From Donghicola tyrosinivorans (GTDB lineage: Bacteria > Pseudomonadota > Alphaproteobacteria > Rhodobacterales > Rhodobacteraceae), in the NCBI RefSeq assembly GCF_003003355.1, contig NZ_PVTQ01000006.1, positions 124,001-188,000 of the forward strand: DNA of 64,000 bases, given 5' to 3'. Shown piece by piece: positions 30,983 through 39,835 of the stretch. The first letter of the stretch is position 1. Each line of letters begins with the position of its first letter. The position numbers and the translations under genes are program-made. The notes beneath the pieces were generated by a model, which worked only from the letters and a program-made list of their open reading frames with translations, ran no database searches and was not told the DNA's origin.

Positions 30983-33137
30983 AGCTCAAAGTACAATTCT
31001 TGACGCGATAAAAAGCCCCGCGCTGATCGTGACTGGTGATGGAATTCTCGTTTTGGGGAACAGGCGTTTTTGGTCGTGGGATCAGAAAGACGCGGTGCTT
31101 TCCAAGCTGCGCAGCCCTGCGGGTTTCGGCATCCTTGCCGAGATATTGCGTCAGAGTGAAGCACGACCCGCCCGTTTCACCTTTGAAGGTAGAAAGGATT
31201 TGTTCGCGACCGGACGACGTTTGTCCGATGAGAACAATAACGTATTGCTCCGCTTCGGCGGTCATGAAGAATTCGCCCCGATCCGCGAGGTTGCCCGACA
31301 GCGCCAAATTACGGACAAGGAAATTGCCCGTCGGCTTGAGGTCGAAGGTCAGGCCGAAGTTATCTTTGACGCGGCCTCTGACGGTATCGTTCTGGTTTCG
31401 AACACGGGCGAGGTTCTGCGCGCCAACAAAGCCTTCGGGGATATGGTCGGAGCCTCTGCCGATCTTCTGAAAGGGGTCGAGCTGACCGAGTTGGTTGACC
31501 TCAGCACGGGCAACGAAGCTGATTTTTGGAAACGCGCAGATGAAGCGCCTTTCGTGACGGAAGGGCAACTGCGGCTGACTGCAGGGCCTGTGCCTGTCGA
31601 AATGCGGATTGCGCGGACCATGTGGCGCAATGCGGTGTCTTCGGTCGTGATTATTCGCGATTACCGTGACAGCCAGTTGGCAGCGGCCGCGATGAAGCGG
31701 GCTGCCGAATTGGAAGGGGCGAACAAGCGTGCCCAAGCGGCAGAACGTGCGCGGACCCGTCTGGTCAGTGTGATGTCCCACGAGATGCGCACACCGCTGA
31801 ACGGCCTGCTTTTGACCACAGAGATGCTGCTGGAAGACGAGGCCCTGACCCCCGACCAGCGCCATCTGATCGAAATCATCGCCCGCTCGTCCGAGACGGC
31901 ACTGGATCAGGTGACCAACGTTCTGGCCTTTGTCCGCTCGGAAGAAGGGTTCGGCCATGTGCCGCCGCGTCCGTTCCGTCCGGCGCAGGTTCTAAAGGAC
32001 ATCATCGAACAACAATCGGCCTTCGCGCAGAAAGAAGGCAGCACGCTTGAACTGGAACTGGGGCAGGGGGAATCCCTTTGGCTGAAAGGCAAAGCGCCGC
32101 TGTTCTTCTCGATCGCGCAGAACCTGATTTCGAACGCCATCAAGGCAACCAAAGATGGTCAGATCAATGTCACCTACAGCGCGGTACTGCGCGGAAAGAT
32201 GGTGCAGGTTATGCTGTCGGTGACCGACACCGGTGTTGGCATTGATCCTGCGCGGTTGGACAAGGTCTGGCAACCGTTCGAAACGGACGCGAAATACGGC
32301 GATACGCGGCGCGGGGCAGGCATTGGTCTGTCTATCGTGCGCAATGCGCTGGATGAGTTGAATGCCACGGTGCAGGTGGACTCAGAGGTCGATGGCGGCA
32401 CCCATTTCGAAATCACGTTCGAGCTGCCCTTGGCGAAAGGTCGCAATATCGCCTCGCCCCGTACCAGTCAGGCCACCGACTCGGATCGTCGCCTGCTGAT
32501 TGTCGATGACAACACGACCAACCGCGAAATTCTGCTGGCTCTTAGCCGTCGTCTGAATATCTATGCGGTCGGCGCAGAAGATGGCCGCGATGCCTTGGGC
32601 AAACTGGCCAGCGTCAAACCCGATGTGATCGTGATGGACCTGAGTATGCCGGTCATGGACGGCTATGACGCCACGCGCCGCATTCGCCTGCATCCGGATT
32701 TCGCCAATATCCCGATCATCGCCGCCACTGCCTTTATCAGCGAAGAGGTCGAGGAACGCTGCCGCGAGGTTGGCATGACCCGCGTCATCGAAAAGCCCAT
32801 TCGCCTCACCGATCTTGAAGAGATCATGGGCGTTGAGGCCAACGTGAACGATGAGCAATACGATCTGGACGTGTCGCGCTTTGTCTCGCGGGCGATGGCA
32901 GAGGCGGATCGAGATTTGCCGGCAATTCTTGAGGCGCATCTTGCGGGGGATGTCGGGGTGGCTCGGGATATTGCCCACCGTCTGCTTGGTGTGATCCGCG
33001 CGCTGAACGTGGCCGATCTGGTCCAACCCATGATCGCGCTTGAACGGGGCTGCCGCACCGGCGAAGGGGACGTGCCGCAATTGGTGCAGACCGCGCAGAA
33101 GGCGATGGAAGAGGTGCGCGGAAAAGCGCACGCCTGA
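30966..33137 (+). CDS. Hybrid histidine kinase with PAS, receiver and Hpt-like domains
   Basis: 723 residues from ATG 30966; GTG 30957 in frame is an alternative. No membrane span, so cytoplasmic. A PAS-like domain at ~125-230 (IFDAASDGIVLVSNTGEVLRA), a coiled coil, HisKA with phospho-His at 272 (VMSHEMRTPLNG), HATPase_c (VTDTGVGIDPARL, GAGIGLSIVRNAL), a receiver at ~500-615 (IVDDNTTNRE, Asp in VMDLSMPVMDG, Lys in IEKPI) and a C-terminal Hpt-like helical domain containing DIAHRLLGVIRALN. So a complete His-Asp-His phosphorelay may be in one chain. It overlaps the MetOD1 gene, its likely input partner. Downstream regulator not in the window. Confidence 0.9.
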   Translation: MKAGLEAQSTILDAIKSPALIVTGDGILVLGNRRFWSWDQKDAVLSKLRSPAGFGILAEILRQSEARPARFTFEGRKDLFATGRRLSDENNNVLLRFGGHEEFAPIREVARQRQITDKEIARRLEVEGQAEVIFDAASDGIVLVSNTGEVLRANKAFGDMVGASADLLKGVELTELVDLSTGNEADFWKRADEAPFVTEGQLRLTAGPVPVEMRIARTMWRNAVSSVVIIRDYRDSQLAAAAMKRAAELEGANKRAQAAERARTRLVSVMSHEMRTPLNGLLLTTEMLLEDEALTPDQRHLIEIIARSSETALDQVTNVLAFVRSEEGFGHVPPRPFRPAQVLKDIIEQQSAFAQKEGSTLELELGQGESLWLKGKAPLFFSIAQNLISNAIKATKDGQINVTYSAVLRGKMVQVMLSVTDTGVGIDPARLDKVWQPFETDAKYGDTRRGAGIGLSIVRNALDELNATVQVDSEVDGGTHFEITFELPLAKGRNIASPRTSQATDSDRRLLIVDDNTTNREILLALSRRLNIYAVGAEDGRDALGKLASVKPDVIVMDLSMPVMDGYDATRRIRLHPDFANIPIIAATAFISEEVEERCREVGMTRVIEKPIRLTDLEEIMGVEANVNDEQYDLDVSRFVSRAMAEADRDLPAILEAHLAGDVGVARDIAHRLLGVIRALNVADLVQPMIALERGCRTGEGDVPQLVQTAQKAMEEVRGKAHA

Positions 33138-33234
33138 ACCTTGAACCATGCTTGATTGCGGCGCGGGGCAATTGTCGCGCGCCAAACTGCTTCCTATATC
33201 GAACGGTATCAGACCGTAAGATAGGGGCTCTTTC

Positions 33235-34137
33235 ATGGGGTATTTCAGAACCGCGATTTTGATGGCCGCGATGACCGCGCTGTTCATGGGGCTGGGATAT
33301 ATGCTGGCTGGCGCAGGCGGTATGCTGGTCGCGCTGGTGATTGCCGCTGGCATGAACGTCATGAACTGGTGGAACTCGGACCGGATGGTCCTGCGGATGC
33401 ACAATGCGCAGCTGATCGGGCCGCGCGATCGCATGGGCCTGCATGACATGGTCAGCGATCTTGCCCGCAATGCGGATTTGCCGATGCCTGCGGTCTATCT
33501 GATCGACACGCCGCAGCCGAACGCTTTCGCCACGGGCCGCGATCCCGATAACGCGGCGGTTGCCGTGACCTCGGGTCTTTTGCAGATGCTGCCGCGTGAG
33601 GAATTGGCAGGTGTCATCGCCCATGAATTGGCTCATATCCGCAACCGTGACACGCTGATCATGACCGTGACGGCGACCTTTGCCGGTGCGATCTCGATGC
33701 TGGCCAACTTTGCGATGTTCTTCGGTGGGCGACGGGATGAAGGTCCGGGGCTGATCGGCTCAATAGCGATGATGTTCCTTGCGCCTATGGCTGCGGCTTT
33801 GGTCCAGATGGCCATCAGCCGGACGCGGGAATACGCCGCCGATCGGGCAGGAGCCGAGATTTGTGGCAACCCCCTGTGGCTGGCCTCGGCGCTAGAGCAT
33901 ATTCAGGCGGGCGCCTCGCAGATTGAAAATGTGGCCGCCGAGCGGAACCCCGCAACGGCACATATGTTCATCATCAATCCCTTGAACGGCAAGCGTATGG
34001 ACAACCTCTTTGCTACCCACCCCGACACGGGTAATCGCGTCGCGGCTCTGCACCAGATGGCGCAAGAGCAAGGTATTGGCATGCGTCGACCCGCGCCTGC
34101 GCCGCGTGCGTCGCAAAGCAGCGGCCCGTGGGGCTAA
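33235..34137 (+). CDS. htpX: Zinc metalloprotease HtpX
   Basis: 300 residues, M48B family. Two N-terminal membrane spans (~5-45) are followed by the catalytic motif HELAH (His130, Glu131, His134), two further hydrophobic segments (~145-195) and the third zinc ligand Glu in [12 protein letters not shown] (~199). The C-terminal [14 protein letters not shown] box is typical. HtpX is an inner-membrane protease with a cytoplasmic active site that degrades misfolded membrane proteins together with FtsH, and is often heat or envelope-stress induced. The sequence is complete and all motifs intact. It stands alone, 97 bases after the hybrid kinase. Confidence 0.95.
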   Translation: MGYFRTAILMAAMTALFMGLGYMLAGAGGMLVALVIAAGMNVMNWWNSDRMVLRMHNAQLIGPRDRMGLHDMVSDLARNADLPMPAVYLIDTPQPNAFATGRDPDNAAVAVTSGLLQMLPREELAGVIAHELAHIRNRDTLIMTVTATFAGAISMLANFAMFFGGRRDEGPGLIGSIAMMFLAPMAAALVQMAISRTREYAADRAGAEICGNPLWLASALEHIQAGASQIENVAAERNPATAHMFIINPLNGKRMDNLFATHPDTGNRVAALHQMAQEQGIGMRRPAPAPRASQSSGPWG

Positions 34138-34228
34138 AAGACGGTTAGCGTTAATGGGCTATTAAGCCTTTCCGCATATTCCCGAAGGTGATGGCAAGGG
34201 TGTTCCTTGCACCTGAGGGAATGGATTT

Positions 34229-35059
34229 GTGCGCGTACTGACTGGCCTGCTGTGTGCTGCGGGCATTTTCTTGATCAGCTTTGGCTCGGCCCATGCAGCG
34301 CGGTTCGGCCTTACTAGGTTGCTTTCTAGCTATACCGATGAAGCGGGGGCGATCGGAGCGGCCTTGGCAGGGCAGGTGCCTGCGGGCACTACCATCGCTA
34401 TGACGCAGTTTGCGCCGCAGCAATTGCTGTCTGTCGCGCGGCTTAGTGAGGTTGCGAATGCCGCGCGGCGCAATCGTGCGGGGCATGGCATCACGGATGA
34501 CGTGGCGCAGGGCGACTTTATCGTACAGGCGAATTGGACGGCGATGTTGTCGCGCCTGATGTCTAACCCCGCAGATATTGGCCTGACCACCGCTTTGACG
34601 GACAGCACTGTCACCGGCCCGTCCGAGCAGGATGTTGTCGCCGCTCTGGGGTCGCTTTCCTTTCGCGGTAATCAGCGATCGATACTGACCACGGCTAGTA
34701 TTCTGGGCAGTTTTCTGGGGAACGCGCCACGCAGCGGTGTGCAGGGAAATGGTCCGGTTTCCCAAATGCTTGCGGGGGACGGTCCGGCTGCGGCGTTTCT
34801 GCGTGGCAATGGCTTCGCCCTAGCGACCCAGTTGCGTGAAAGCATTGAAAACGGCAGCTACGTCCCGGGGACACTGACCCGCGTGGTCGTGCGTGATTTT
34901 CTTGCCGATCTGGCCAAGCGGTTGGGCAATTCCAATGTAGGCAATGGGACATCGAACAATCAACCGCCATCACCGGTGCCCCTGCCTGCCAGTTTCTGGC
35001 TGCTGGCGGCAGCTATTGGTGGGCTAGGGCTGCGCGGTTACAGAAGGAAAAAAGCATGA
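34229..35059 (+). CDS. VPLPA-CTERM sorting-domain exported protein
   Basis: 276 residues from GTG 34229, with GAGGG upstream. Signal peptide at the N-terminus (VLTGLLCAAGIFLISFGSAHA) and a sorting tail at the C-terminus: PVPLPASFWLLAAAIGGLGL followed by a basic cluster RRKKA. That tripartite tail (VPLPA motif, hydrophobic helix, basic end) is recognised by exosortase-type systems in Rhodobacterales and related bacteria. The mature part is Ala/Gly-rich with no known enzyme motif. Its stop overlaps the ATG of the next gene by four bases. No exosortase gene is in this window. Surface or matrix role inferred from the tail. Confidence 0.8.
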   Translation: MRVLTGLLCAAGIFLISFGSAHAARFGLTRLLSSYTDEAGAIGAALAGQVPAGTTIAMTQFAPQQLLSVARLSEVANAARRNRAGHGITDDVAQGDFIVQANWTAMLSRLMSNPADIGLTTALTDSTVTGPSEQDVVAALGSLSFRGNQRSILTTASILGSFLGNAPRSGVQGNGPVSQMLAGDGPAAAFLRGNGFALATQLRESIENGSYVPGTLTRVVVRDFLADLAKRLGNSNVGNGTSNNQPPSPVPLPASFWLLAAAIGGLGLRGYRRKKA

Positions 35060-35400
35060 AGTATTTGATCACTGCCGCAGTCCTCTACGCACAATTGGCC
35101 CCAGCTGCCGCATCTGAAGGCCGGTTTCAGCAATGCGAAATTCTGGCACCAGTCGCGATTTCCGGATGGCTGGCGGTGCTGGACGATTTGCACGTTGGCG
35201 CGCGCGAAGAAGTGGCGGCCACGTCCCAGCGGCTAGTGGCCTCGGTCAGCCTTTATCGGGAACTTGGCTGTGATGTGGTGGCACTGCAATCGGCCGTGTC
35301 CTGCGTGACAGAAGCACTGGGTACCGGCGTTCCTGCACTAGAAGTCCCAGTCATGGCTGAAGACTGCCTTGCACAAAGCGCGTTGCTCACATCAGGCTAG
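35056..35400 (+). CDS. Small exported four-cysteine protein
   Basis: 114 residues. The ATG overlaps the stop of the VPLPA-CTERM gene (ATGA), so the two are translationally coupled. A signal peptide ends around AAAS-EGRF (~residue 20). The mature ~94 residues carry exactly four Cys (in QQCEI, LGCDVV, SCVTEA and EDCLA), suitable for two disulfide bonds in the periplasm. Function unknown; coupling suggests it works with the surface protein before it. Its stop codon shares a CTAG with the stop of the convergent gene at 35397-35744. Confidence 0.65.
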   Translation: MKYLITAAVLYAQLAPAAASEGRFQQCEILAPVAISGWLAVLDDLHVGAREEVAATSQRLVASVSLYRELGCDVVALQSAVSCVTEALGTGVPALEVPVMAEDCLAQSALLTSG

Positions 35401-35744
35401 GCCGACAGTGACATCCGCGTAGGGGCATCGTGCATCGGCAAGACATCTTGTTCGACCTCTGTCAGTAACATCAAAGGTTCTGAATCCATGACCCGCGCCC
35501 GTAATAGAATTCCGGTCTGCATCTTGCGGATGACATCGGCAAGAAACTCTTGCAGATGGGGATCGCAGGCAGCATTCCGGAACAGCACGATGATCTGGAT
35601 CTCACCAGATTCACCCAGATTGACGCGCAACTCTTCAGGAGAAAACGTTTCGATGCACTCGCTCATTCGCCCCAAGAGATAGGGCGTTGAGAGGATTGCA
35701 GCCTCTTGACTGCAATAGCGCAGATATACCGTTTTCGCCTTCAT
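35397..35744 (-). CDS. 115-aa protein, paralogue of the 109-aa protein at 8289-8618
   Basis: 115 residues, soluble. Alternating strands and helices match the 109-aa product at 8289-8618: KAKTVYLRY at the start, ELRVNLGESGEIQIIVLF hairpin, helix LQEFLADVIRKMQ, final strand ILLRARVMDSEPLMLL. The similarity is spread over the whole length, so the two are probably homologous. No name can be given. Its stop TAG lies within a CTAG shared with the convergent four-cysteine gene. Confidence 0.6.
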   Translation of the reverse strand: MKAKTVYLRYCSQEAAILSTPYLLGRMSECIETFSPEELRVNLGESGEIQIIVLFRNAACDPHLQEFLADVIRKMQTGILLRARVMDSEPLMLLTEVEQDVLPMHDAPTRMSLSA

Positions 35745-35868
35745 CTTCGAACTTTCTGGCGCGAAGGGCCTTTGGGCAGGATCTTATGCTAACCCGAAGT
35801 CCGTATCAGATCATGCACGATTTAGTATGAAGTGCTGCTCCGAAGGTGTGGGCTAACGCTTTGGATGC

Positions 35869-37269
35869 TCAAAGTAATACAGACTCAAGAAAGCTGTCCG
35901 GATCGTCGTAATCCAAACCACTTAGCACCGCATGGGCTGATCCGAGCTGCAAGGAAACCCCGTTCCCTACCTTGGTCACAGTGATCTGGTCTGCGGTGAA
36001 CCGGCCTTCGAAGGTTAGGTGATCAACGCCAATTTCAAAGTCGTTGACGTTGTCGGCTGACCCGTCGCGGGCAAAGATGAAGACGTCGGCGCCAGCGCCG
36101 CCGATCAGTTGGTCAAAGCCTCCTGCACCCCGCAGAGTGTCGTTGCCTGCCCCGCCTTCCAGCCGGTCGTATCCGTATCCGCCATCCAGATAATCGTTGC
36201 CCTGCCCGCCAAAAAGGCGGTCATTTTCCGATCCGCCCATCAAGGTGTCATTGCCCGCATTGCCATAGAGGGTGTCGTCGCCGGTATCCCCGTCCATCCA
36301 GTCGTTGCCGCCTTGACCGTAAAGCACATCGCGCTGGCCTCCACCGTCCAAACGGTCATTGCCGTTACCGCCGAGCAACCGGTCCAGCCCCTGATCGCCG
36401 GTCAGGGTGTCATTGCCTTCATTGCCCCGCAGCACGTCATTGCCGCGGCCGCCGGTGAGGCTGTCGTCATCGCCTTCGCCCGCCAACTTGTCGTTACCGT
36501 TTCCGCCGTCGATGACGTCGTCGCCGCTACCGCCCCAGATGAAATCGACGCCTTCGCCGCCTTGCACAGTATCGTCGCCGCTTTCACCGTAAAGCCGGTC
36601 GTTGCCCCAGCCGCCTGCCAATAAATCGTCGCCTGCACCTCCTTTCAATGTATCGCGGCCGACGCCGCCAGCGATGACATCGTCATCCCAGCCGCCGTCC
36701 ACGTGATCGGCCCCCCGGCCTCCGAGTAGAAAATCTGCACCCCGTTCGCCCATCAGGACGTCGTTGCCATCGCCCCCGCGCAGGGTGTCCGCGCCATTGC
36801 CTACGAAGATCCATTCTTCGGCGGCAGTTCCGCGAAATGCGTCGCTGTCATCGCTCATGAGGTAAATCGCGCGCTGGTCCGCGTCGGCGCGAATGGCCGT
36901 GATCATGGCGCTAAAATCTGGCAAGCCGTCCGTGACGGACAGGGAAATTGCCTCATTGAACCACGCGGAGAAGAATTCCTCGCCTGCGCGGCTGACCCGA
37001 TACCCGACCAATGCGGCAGTTCCAGTGCCGGAAAGTCCTGTTCCGAAAATCTCTAGCGTCAGGTCTCCGGCGGTAAAGGTCAGGGTTTCGGCGTAGTCGT
37101 AGCGAACTGTCAGATAGGTGCCGTTCACCACGTGGGTTTTTGCGTAGGTGTCGGGTGCGCTCTCGTAAGAGGTGCTGTCGAACACAGTTAATGACCGCAA
37201 GGCGCGGGACATCTCTCGGAAGAGAGATGTTGCATTGATCACAATGTCAAAACCGGCCGAATACGCCAT
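35869..37269 (-). CDS. RTX calcium-binding repeat protein
   Basis: 466 residues from ATG 37269. No N-terminal signal peptide. Residues ~160-410 contain about 27 tandem nonapeptide repeats of the form GGxGxDxLx (for instance GGDGNDVLMG, GGAGDDLLAG), the calcium-binding beta-roll of RTX proteins. The N-terminal ~150 residues are a separate beta-rich region of no known family. The C-terminal ~55 residues (ADVFIFARDGSADNVNDF) are the usual end of proteins exported by type I secretion. A Ca-triggered extracellular or surface protein is the likely role. No type I transporter gene lies in this window. The DNA repeat pattern comes from the coding repeats. Confidence 0.85.
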   Translation of the reverse strand: MAYSAGFDIVINATSLFREMSRALRSLTVFDSTSYESAPDTYAKTHVVNGTYLTVRYDYAETLTFTAGDLTLEIFGTGLSGTGTAALVGYRVSRAGEEFFSAWFNEAISLSVTDGLPDFSAMITAIRADADQRAIYLMSDDSDAFRGTAAEEWIFVGNGADTLRGGDGNDVLMGERGADFLLGGRGADHVDGGWDDDVIAGGVGRDTLKGGAGDDLLAGGWGNDRLYGESGDDTVQGGEGVDFIWGGSGDDVIDGGNGNDKLAGEGDDDSLTGGRGNDVLRGNEGNDTLTGDQGLDRLLGGNGNDRLDGGGQRDVLYGQGGNDWMDGDTGDDTLYGNAGNDTLMGGSENDRLFGGQGNDYLDGGYGYDRLEGGAGNDTLRGAGGFDQLIGGAGADVFIFARDGSADNVNDFEIGVDHLTFEGRFTADQITVTKVGNGVSLQLGSAHAVLSGLDYDDPDSFLESVLL

Positions 37270-37429
37270 AAAACCCTGCAAAATTTTTGAAACTCAATTT
37301 TAACAAGAATTTTATGCGCGAGCGGTAAGCGAGTCAAACGATTTGCACGCTAAAGTTGTTACTGTGGGTTTGCGTAGATGCGTCTTGACCGTTTCGGGCA
37401 TGTCAGCGCGAATATCATATTATATGGTT

Positions 37430-37990
37430 TTAAAGGCTGTCTCGGCGGGCAATCAGGGTCTCGATTGCGTCAGCCAGATGAACTTGGTCGATGTTATAAT
37501 CGCCGCGTGACACACGGATACGGTGTGCTTCGATCATGACATCAGAGATGCGATAGCCCTCAGGCGGTTGGAAACGGTAGCTTGCAAGTTCGATCAGAAA
37601 ACCCAGCGGATCCTTGAAGTAGATCGAGTCCATAAACCCGCGATCCTTGCGTCCTGAATTGGCAATCCCGCGCGCTTTCAGACGCTCTTCGATCTGCGAG
37701 AACGTCGCCTGACTGACATCCAGCGCCAGATGATGCACGCAGCCCGGATCGGTGGGGGTGCGGCTGCGGTTCGGGGTGCGCTCTTCGTTGGTGAAAACGG
37801 TGATCAACCGCCCGTCACCGGGGTCAAAATACAGGTGGCTTTCGTCGGGATTGTCCAGATTGGGCTGCTCGAACACGAAGGGCATGCCCAGAAGTCCCTG
37901 CCAGAAATCGATCGAGGTCTGCCTGTCGGCACCAACCAACGTGATGTGATGGATCCCTTGGGTCGGAATACGAGGGGCGCTCTGGCTCAT
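37430..37990 (-). CDS. VOC superfamily (glyoxalase / ring-cleavage-dioxygenase-like) protein
   Basis: 186 residues from ATG 37990, with GGAGA eight bases upstream; the longer frame to 38185 looks non-coding. Two betaalphabetabetabeta modules of the vicinal-oxygen-chelate fold are visible, with probable metal ligands in GIHHITLVG (His), CVHHLALDV (His) and FLIELASYRF (Glu). PHN-type dioxygenase-like VOC proteins of this length act on quinones, catechols or glyoxal adducts; the substrate is open. Monocistronic, in the same direction as the RTX gene, 160 bases before it. Confidence 0.8.
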   Translation of the reverse strand: MSQSAPRIPTQGIHHITLVGADRQTSIDFWQGLLGMPFVFEQPNLDNPDESHLYFDPGDGRLITVFTNEERTPNRSRTPTDPGCVHHLALDVSQATFSQIEERLKARGIANSGRKDRGFMDSIYFKDPLGFLIELASYRFQPPEGYRISDVMIEAHRIRVSRGDYNIDQVHLADAIETLIARRDSL

Positions 37991-38414
37991 GGAACGGTCT
38001 CCGGACTGTCGTTGTGTCCGGCACTGTAGCCCGCTGGCTGCGAAATCCGAGTCCGGATTTTCCCGCAGATCCTCTGCGCTGACGCAGGGCGGGCGCACGG
38101 GCCCTTGTAGGGTGGCGTATTGGCGCCTGTCTTTCGATAGGGCACACCTGCGTTTCTGCAAAGAATCGCGCTGCAAAAGGCGCATGTGTGGCAGGGGCGG
38201 CAGCGCTGACCGCCGATTCCAATGTGTCAGAACTATGTTCAGTGGGGCCTGAAAAACCGCACATATCCCTAGATACCGCCCAGAAAAAAACAGGTTCGGC
38301 CACCTATTATCTCCGAAAGGACGTTGGTCTCACCGTTTGATATAGGGCGGTGGCCATTTGCTCGGATTGTTGTTCAGGGTGCATCAGGCACCATGTCGGC
38401 AGAGGGAGCACCCA

Positions 38415-38951
38415 ATGTCGAAAAACGTGATTATATTTCCAACGACCGAGAGTTCGGAGATGCGCAAGCACCGCATGGTGAATGAGCTTTTGATCCTTGC
38501 GCTCGACGGGGACCCCCAGCTGAACCGCATGTGCGAGATCGTGGCGATGCTGCGGTCTTGCCGTCGTGCTTTCGTGGCGTTGGAGAATGAGGGCGCGTTC
38601 TTCATGGTTGGCCAGCACGGCTTTGACCAGATGCAGTACCCGATGCATCAGGCGTTGCCTTTGCTGAAAAACCTGACGGAGTCGGTAGAATATCTGGATG
38701 TGCCAGCGCAGTTTCACGGTCTGTCTGATGCGTCCGGCGGGAATGCCGTTCCGCGCTATTTGCACATTGCCCCCATGGTCTATGAAGGCGTGGTGATCGG
38801 CTATTGCGGCATTGCTGATGACGTCGAAAAGCCTGCCTGTTCGGATGTCGAACTGCACGCGATGGAAACCATGGCGATGTCTGCGGTCGAGCGTTTGCGC
38901 ACCCACGCCGTCCTGCGCCCTCAAGCGGCGCAACTGTTCGGCCTGCTTTAA
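38415..38951 (+). CDS. GAF-like domain protein
   Basis: 178 residues from ATG 38415, with GGGAG upstream. The order of elements fits a GAF fold: helix (MVNELLILALDGDPQLNRMCEIVA), strand CRRAFVALENEGAFFMVG, a loop region, then YLHIAPMVYEGVVIGYCGIAD and a closing helix (VELHAMETMAMSAVERL). No output domain is attached, so it may be a stand-alone ligand or nitric oxide/cyclic nucleotide sensor. Divergent from the VOC gene. Family membership is a fold guess from sequence pattern. Confidence 0.55.
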   Translation: MSKNVIIFPTTESSEMRKHRMVNELLILALDGDPQLNRMCEIVAMLRSCRRAFVALENEGAFFMVGQHGFDQMQYPMHQALPLLKNLTESVEYLDVPAQFHGLSDASGGNAVPRYLHIAPMVYEGVVIGYCGIADDVEKPACSDVELHAMETMAMSAVERLRTHAVLRPQAAQLFGLL

Positions 38952-38995
38952 AAGCTGGCGAAACACGGTTCTCGATCCAATCACCGCAAACTTGA

Positions 38996-39028
38996 ACGCC
39001 CGCCTGTGCTTGGTCACGATGCGGGCGT
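38996..39028. repeat. Hairpin between convergent GAF-like and enoyl-CoA hydratase genes
   Basis: ACGCCCGC (38996-39003) with GCGGGCGT (39021-39028) around a 17-base loop. No T run; a weak terminator at best. Confidence 0.3.
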
Positions 39029-39058
39029 CTGGTGAATTTCGCGGCGTTGAAATGCGTC

Positions 39059-39835
39059 TCAGACGTCGCCAGTTTGCCATTTCGGCGCGCGCTTTTCGGT
39101 AAAGGCCAACATACCCTCCTTCGCCTCGTCTGAGGGCAGCACCGCCCGGAACCGTTGGTCGCTGTCTTCCCAGAGGGCTGCGTAACGGCTTTCCTCAGCT
39201 GCGCGGGCCAATGCCAGCGTCTGGGAAATCGCGTTCGGGGCATTGTTGGCGATGGTGCGGGCAGTTGCGATGGCGGCAACCAGCAATTCGCCCGAGGGCA
39301 CCACGCGGTTTACCAGACCAAGGGTCTGCGCCTCATCGGCGGCGATGGGCAGGCCGGTCAGCAGCATCTCGGCGGCGCGGGCAGGGGGGATGCGCCCGCC
39401 AAGCCGCAGCACGCCGCCGCCTGCGGCGAAGAGGCCACGCAGGGGCTCGGGCAGGCCGAATTGCGCTGTTGCTGCCGCATAGATGAAATCGCAGGCCAGA
39501 AGAACCTCGAACCCGCCAGCCAGAGCGGGGCCGTTGGCTGCCCCGATCAGCGGTTTGGACAGGCGCCGTTTGACGATGCCAGCAAAGCCGTCGGGGTGGA
39601 AAACGGTCTTGTCCTGCTCATCCGTCGGGGCCGCCAGATCAAGCCCCGCGCAAAAGACCGGCCCCGCGCCGGTCAGGATGCCGACGTGCAAATCATCGCG
39701 GGCCTCGAACGTGTCCAGTGCGGCGCTGATGGCCTCGGCCATTGCCAGATTGACGGCATTGCGCCGGTCGGGGCGGTTCAGGGTCAGGATGGCGACAGGG
39801 CCTTCGGTGCGGAACTGGACCAATTCTTCAGACAT
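39059..39835 (-). CDS. Enoyl-CoA hydratase/isomerase family protein
   Basis: 258 residues, normal for crotonases. The oxyanion-hole segments are visible: GPVFCAGLDL (first) and NGPALAGGFEVLLACD (second), followed by FGLPEPLRGLFAAGGG, where Glu of the ELR/GLPE loop is a candidate catalytic acid. It acts on an acyl-CoA, hydrating or isomerising the double bond. Its ATG lies inside the end of the acyl-CoA synthetase gene (8-base overlap), so the two are made together, in the order synthetase then hydratase. A TetR-type palindrome precedes the synthetase. Substrate unknown. Confidence 0.9.
   Translation of the reverse strand: MSEELVQFRTEGPVAILTLNRPDRRNAVNLAMAEAISAALDTFEARDDLHVGILTGAGPVFCAGLDLAAPTDEQDKTVFHPDGFAGIVKRRLSKPLIGAANGPALAGGFEVLLACDFIYAAATAQFGLPEPLRGLFAAGGGVLRLGGRIPPARAAEMLLTGLPIAADEAQTLGLVNRVVPSGELLVAAIATARTIANNAPNAISQTLALARAAEESRYAALWEDSDQRFRAVLPSDEAKEGMLAFTEKRAPKWQTGDV

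Noticed and set aside
30810-31958. 382-codon minus-strand frame opposite the MetOD1 and hybrid kinase genes
   Set aside because: Antisense to two motif-supported genes; no motifs of its own.
36109-36770. Regularly spaced DNA repeats that might suggest a CRISPR or satellite
   Set aside because: They follow the nine-residue RTX coding period of the gene at 35869-37269, with no identical repeats or unique spacers.
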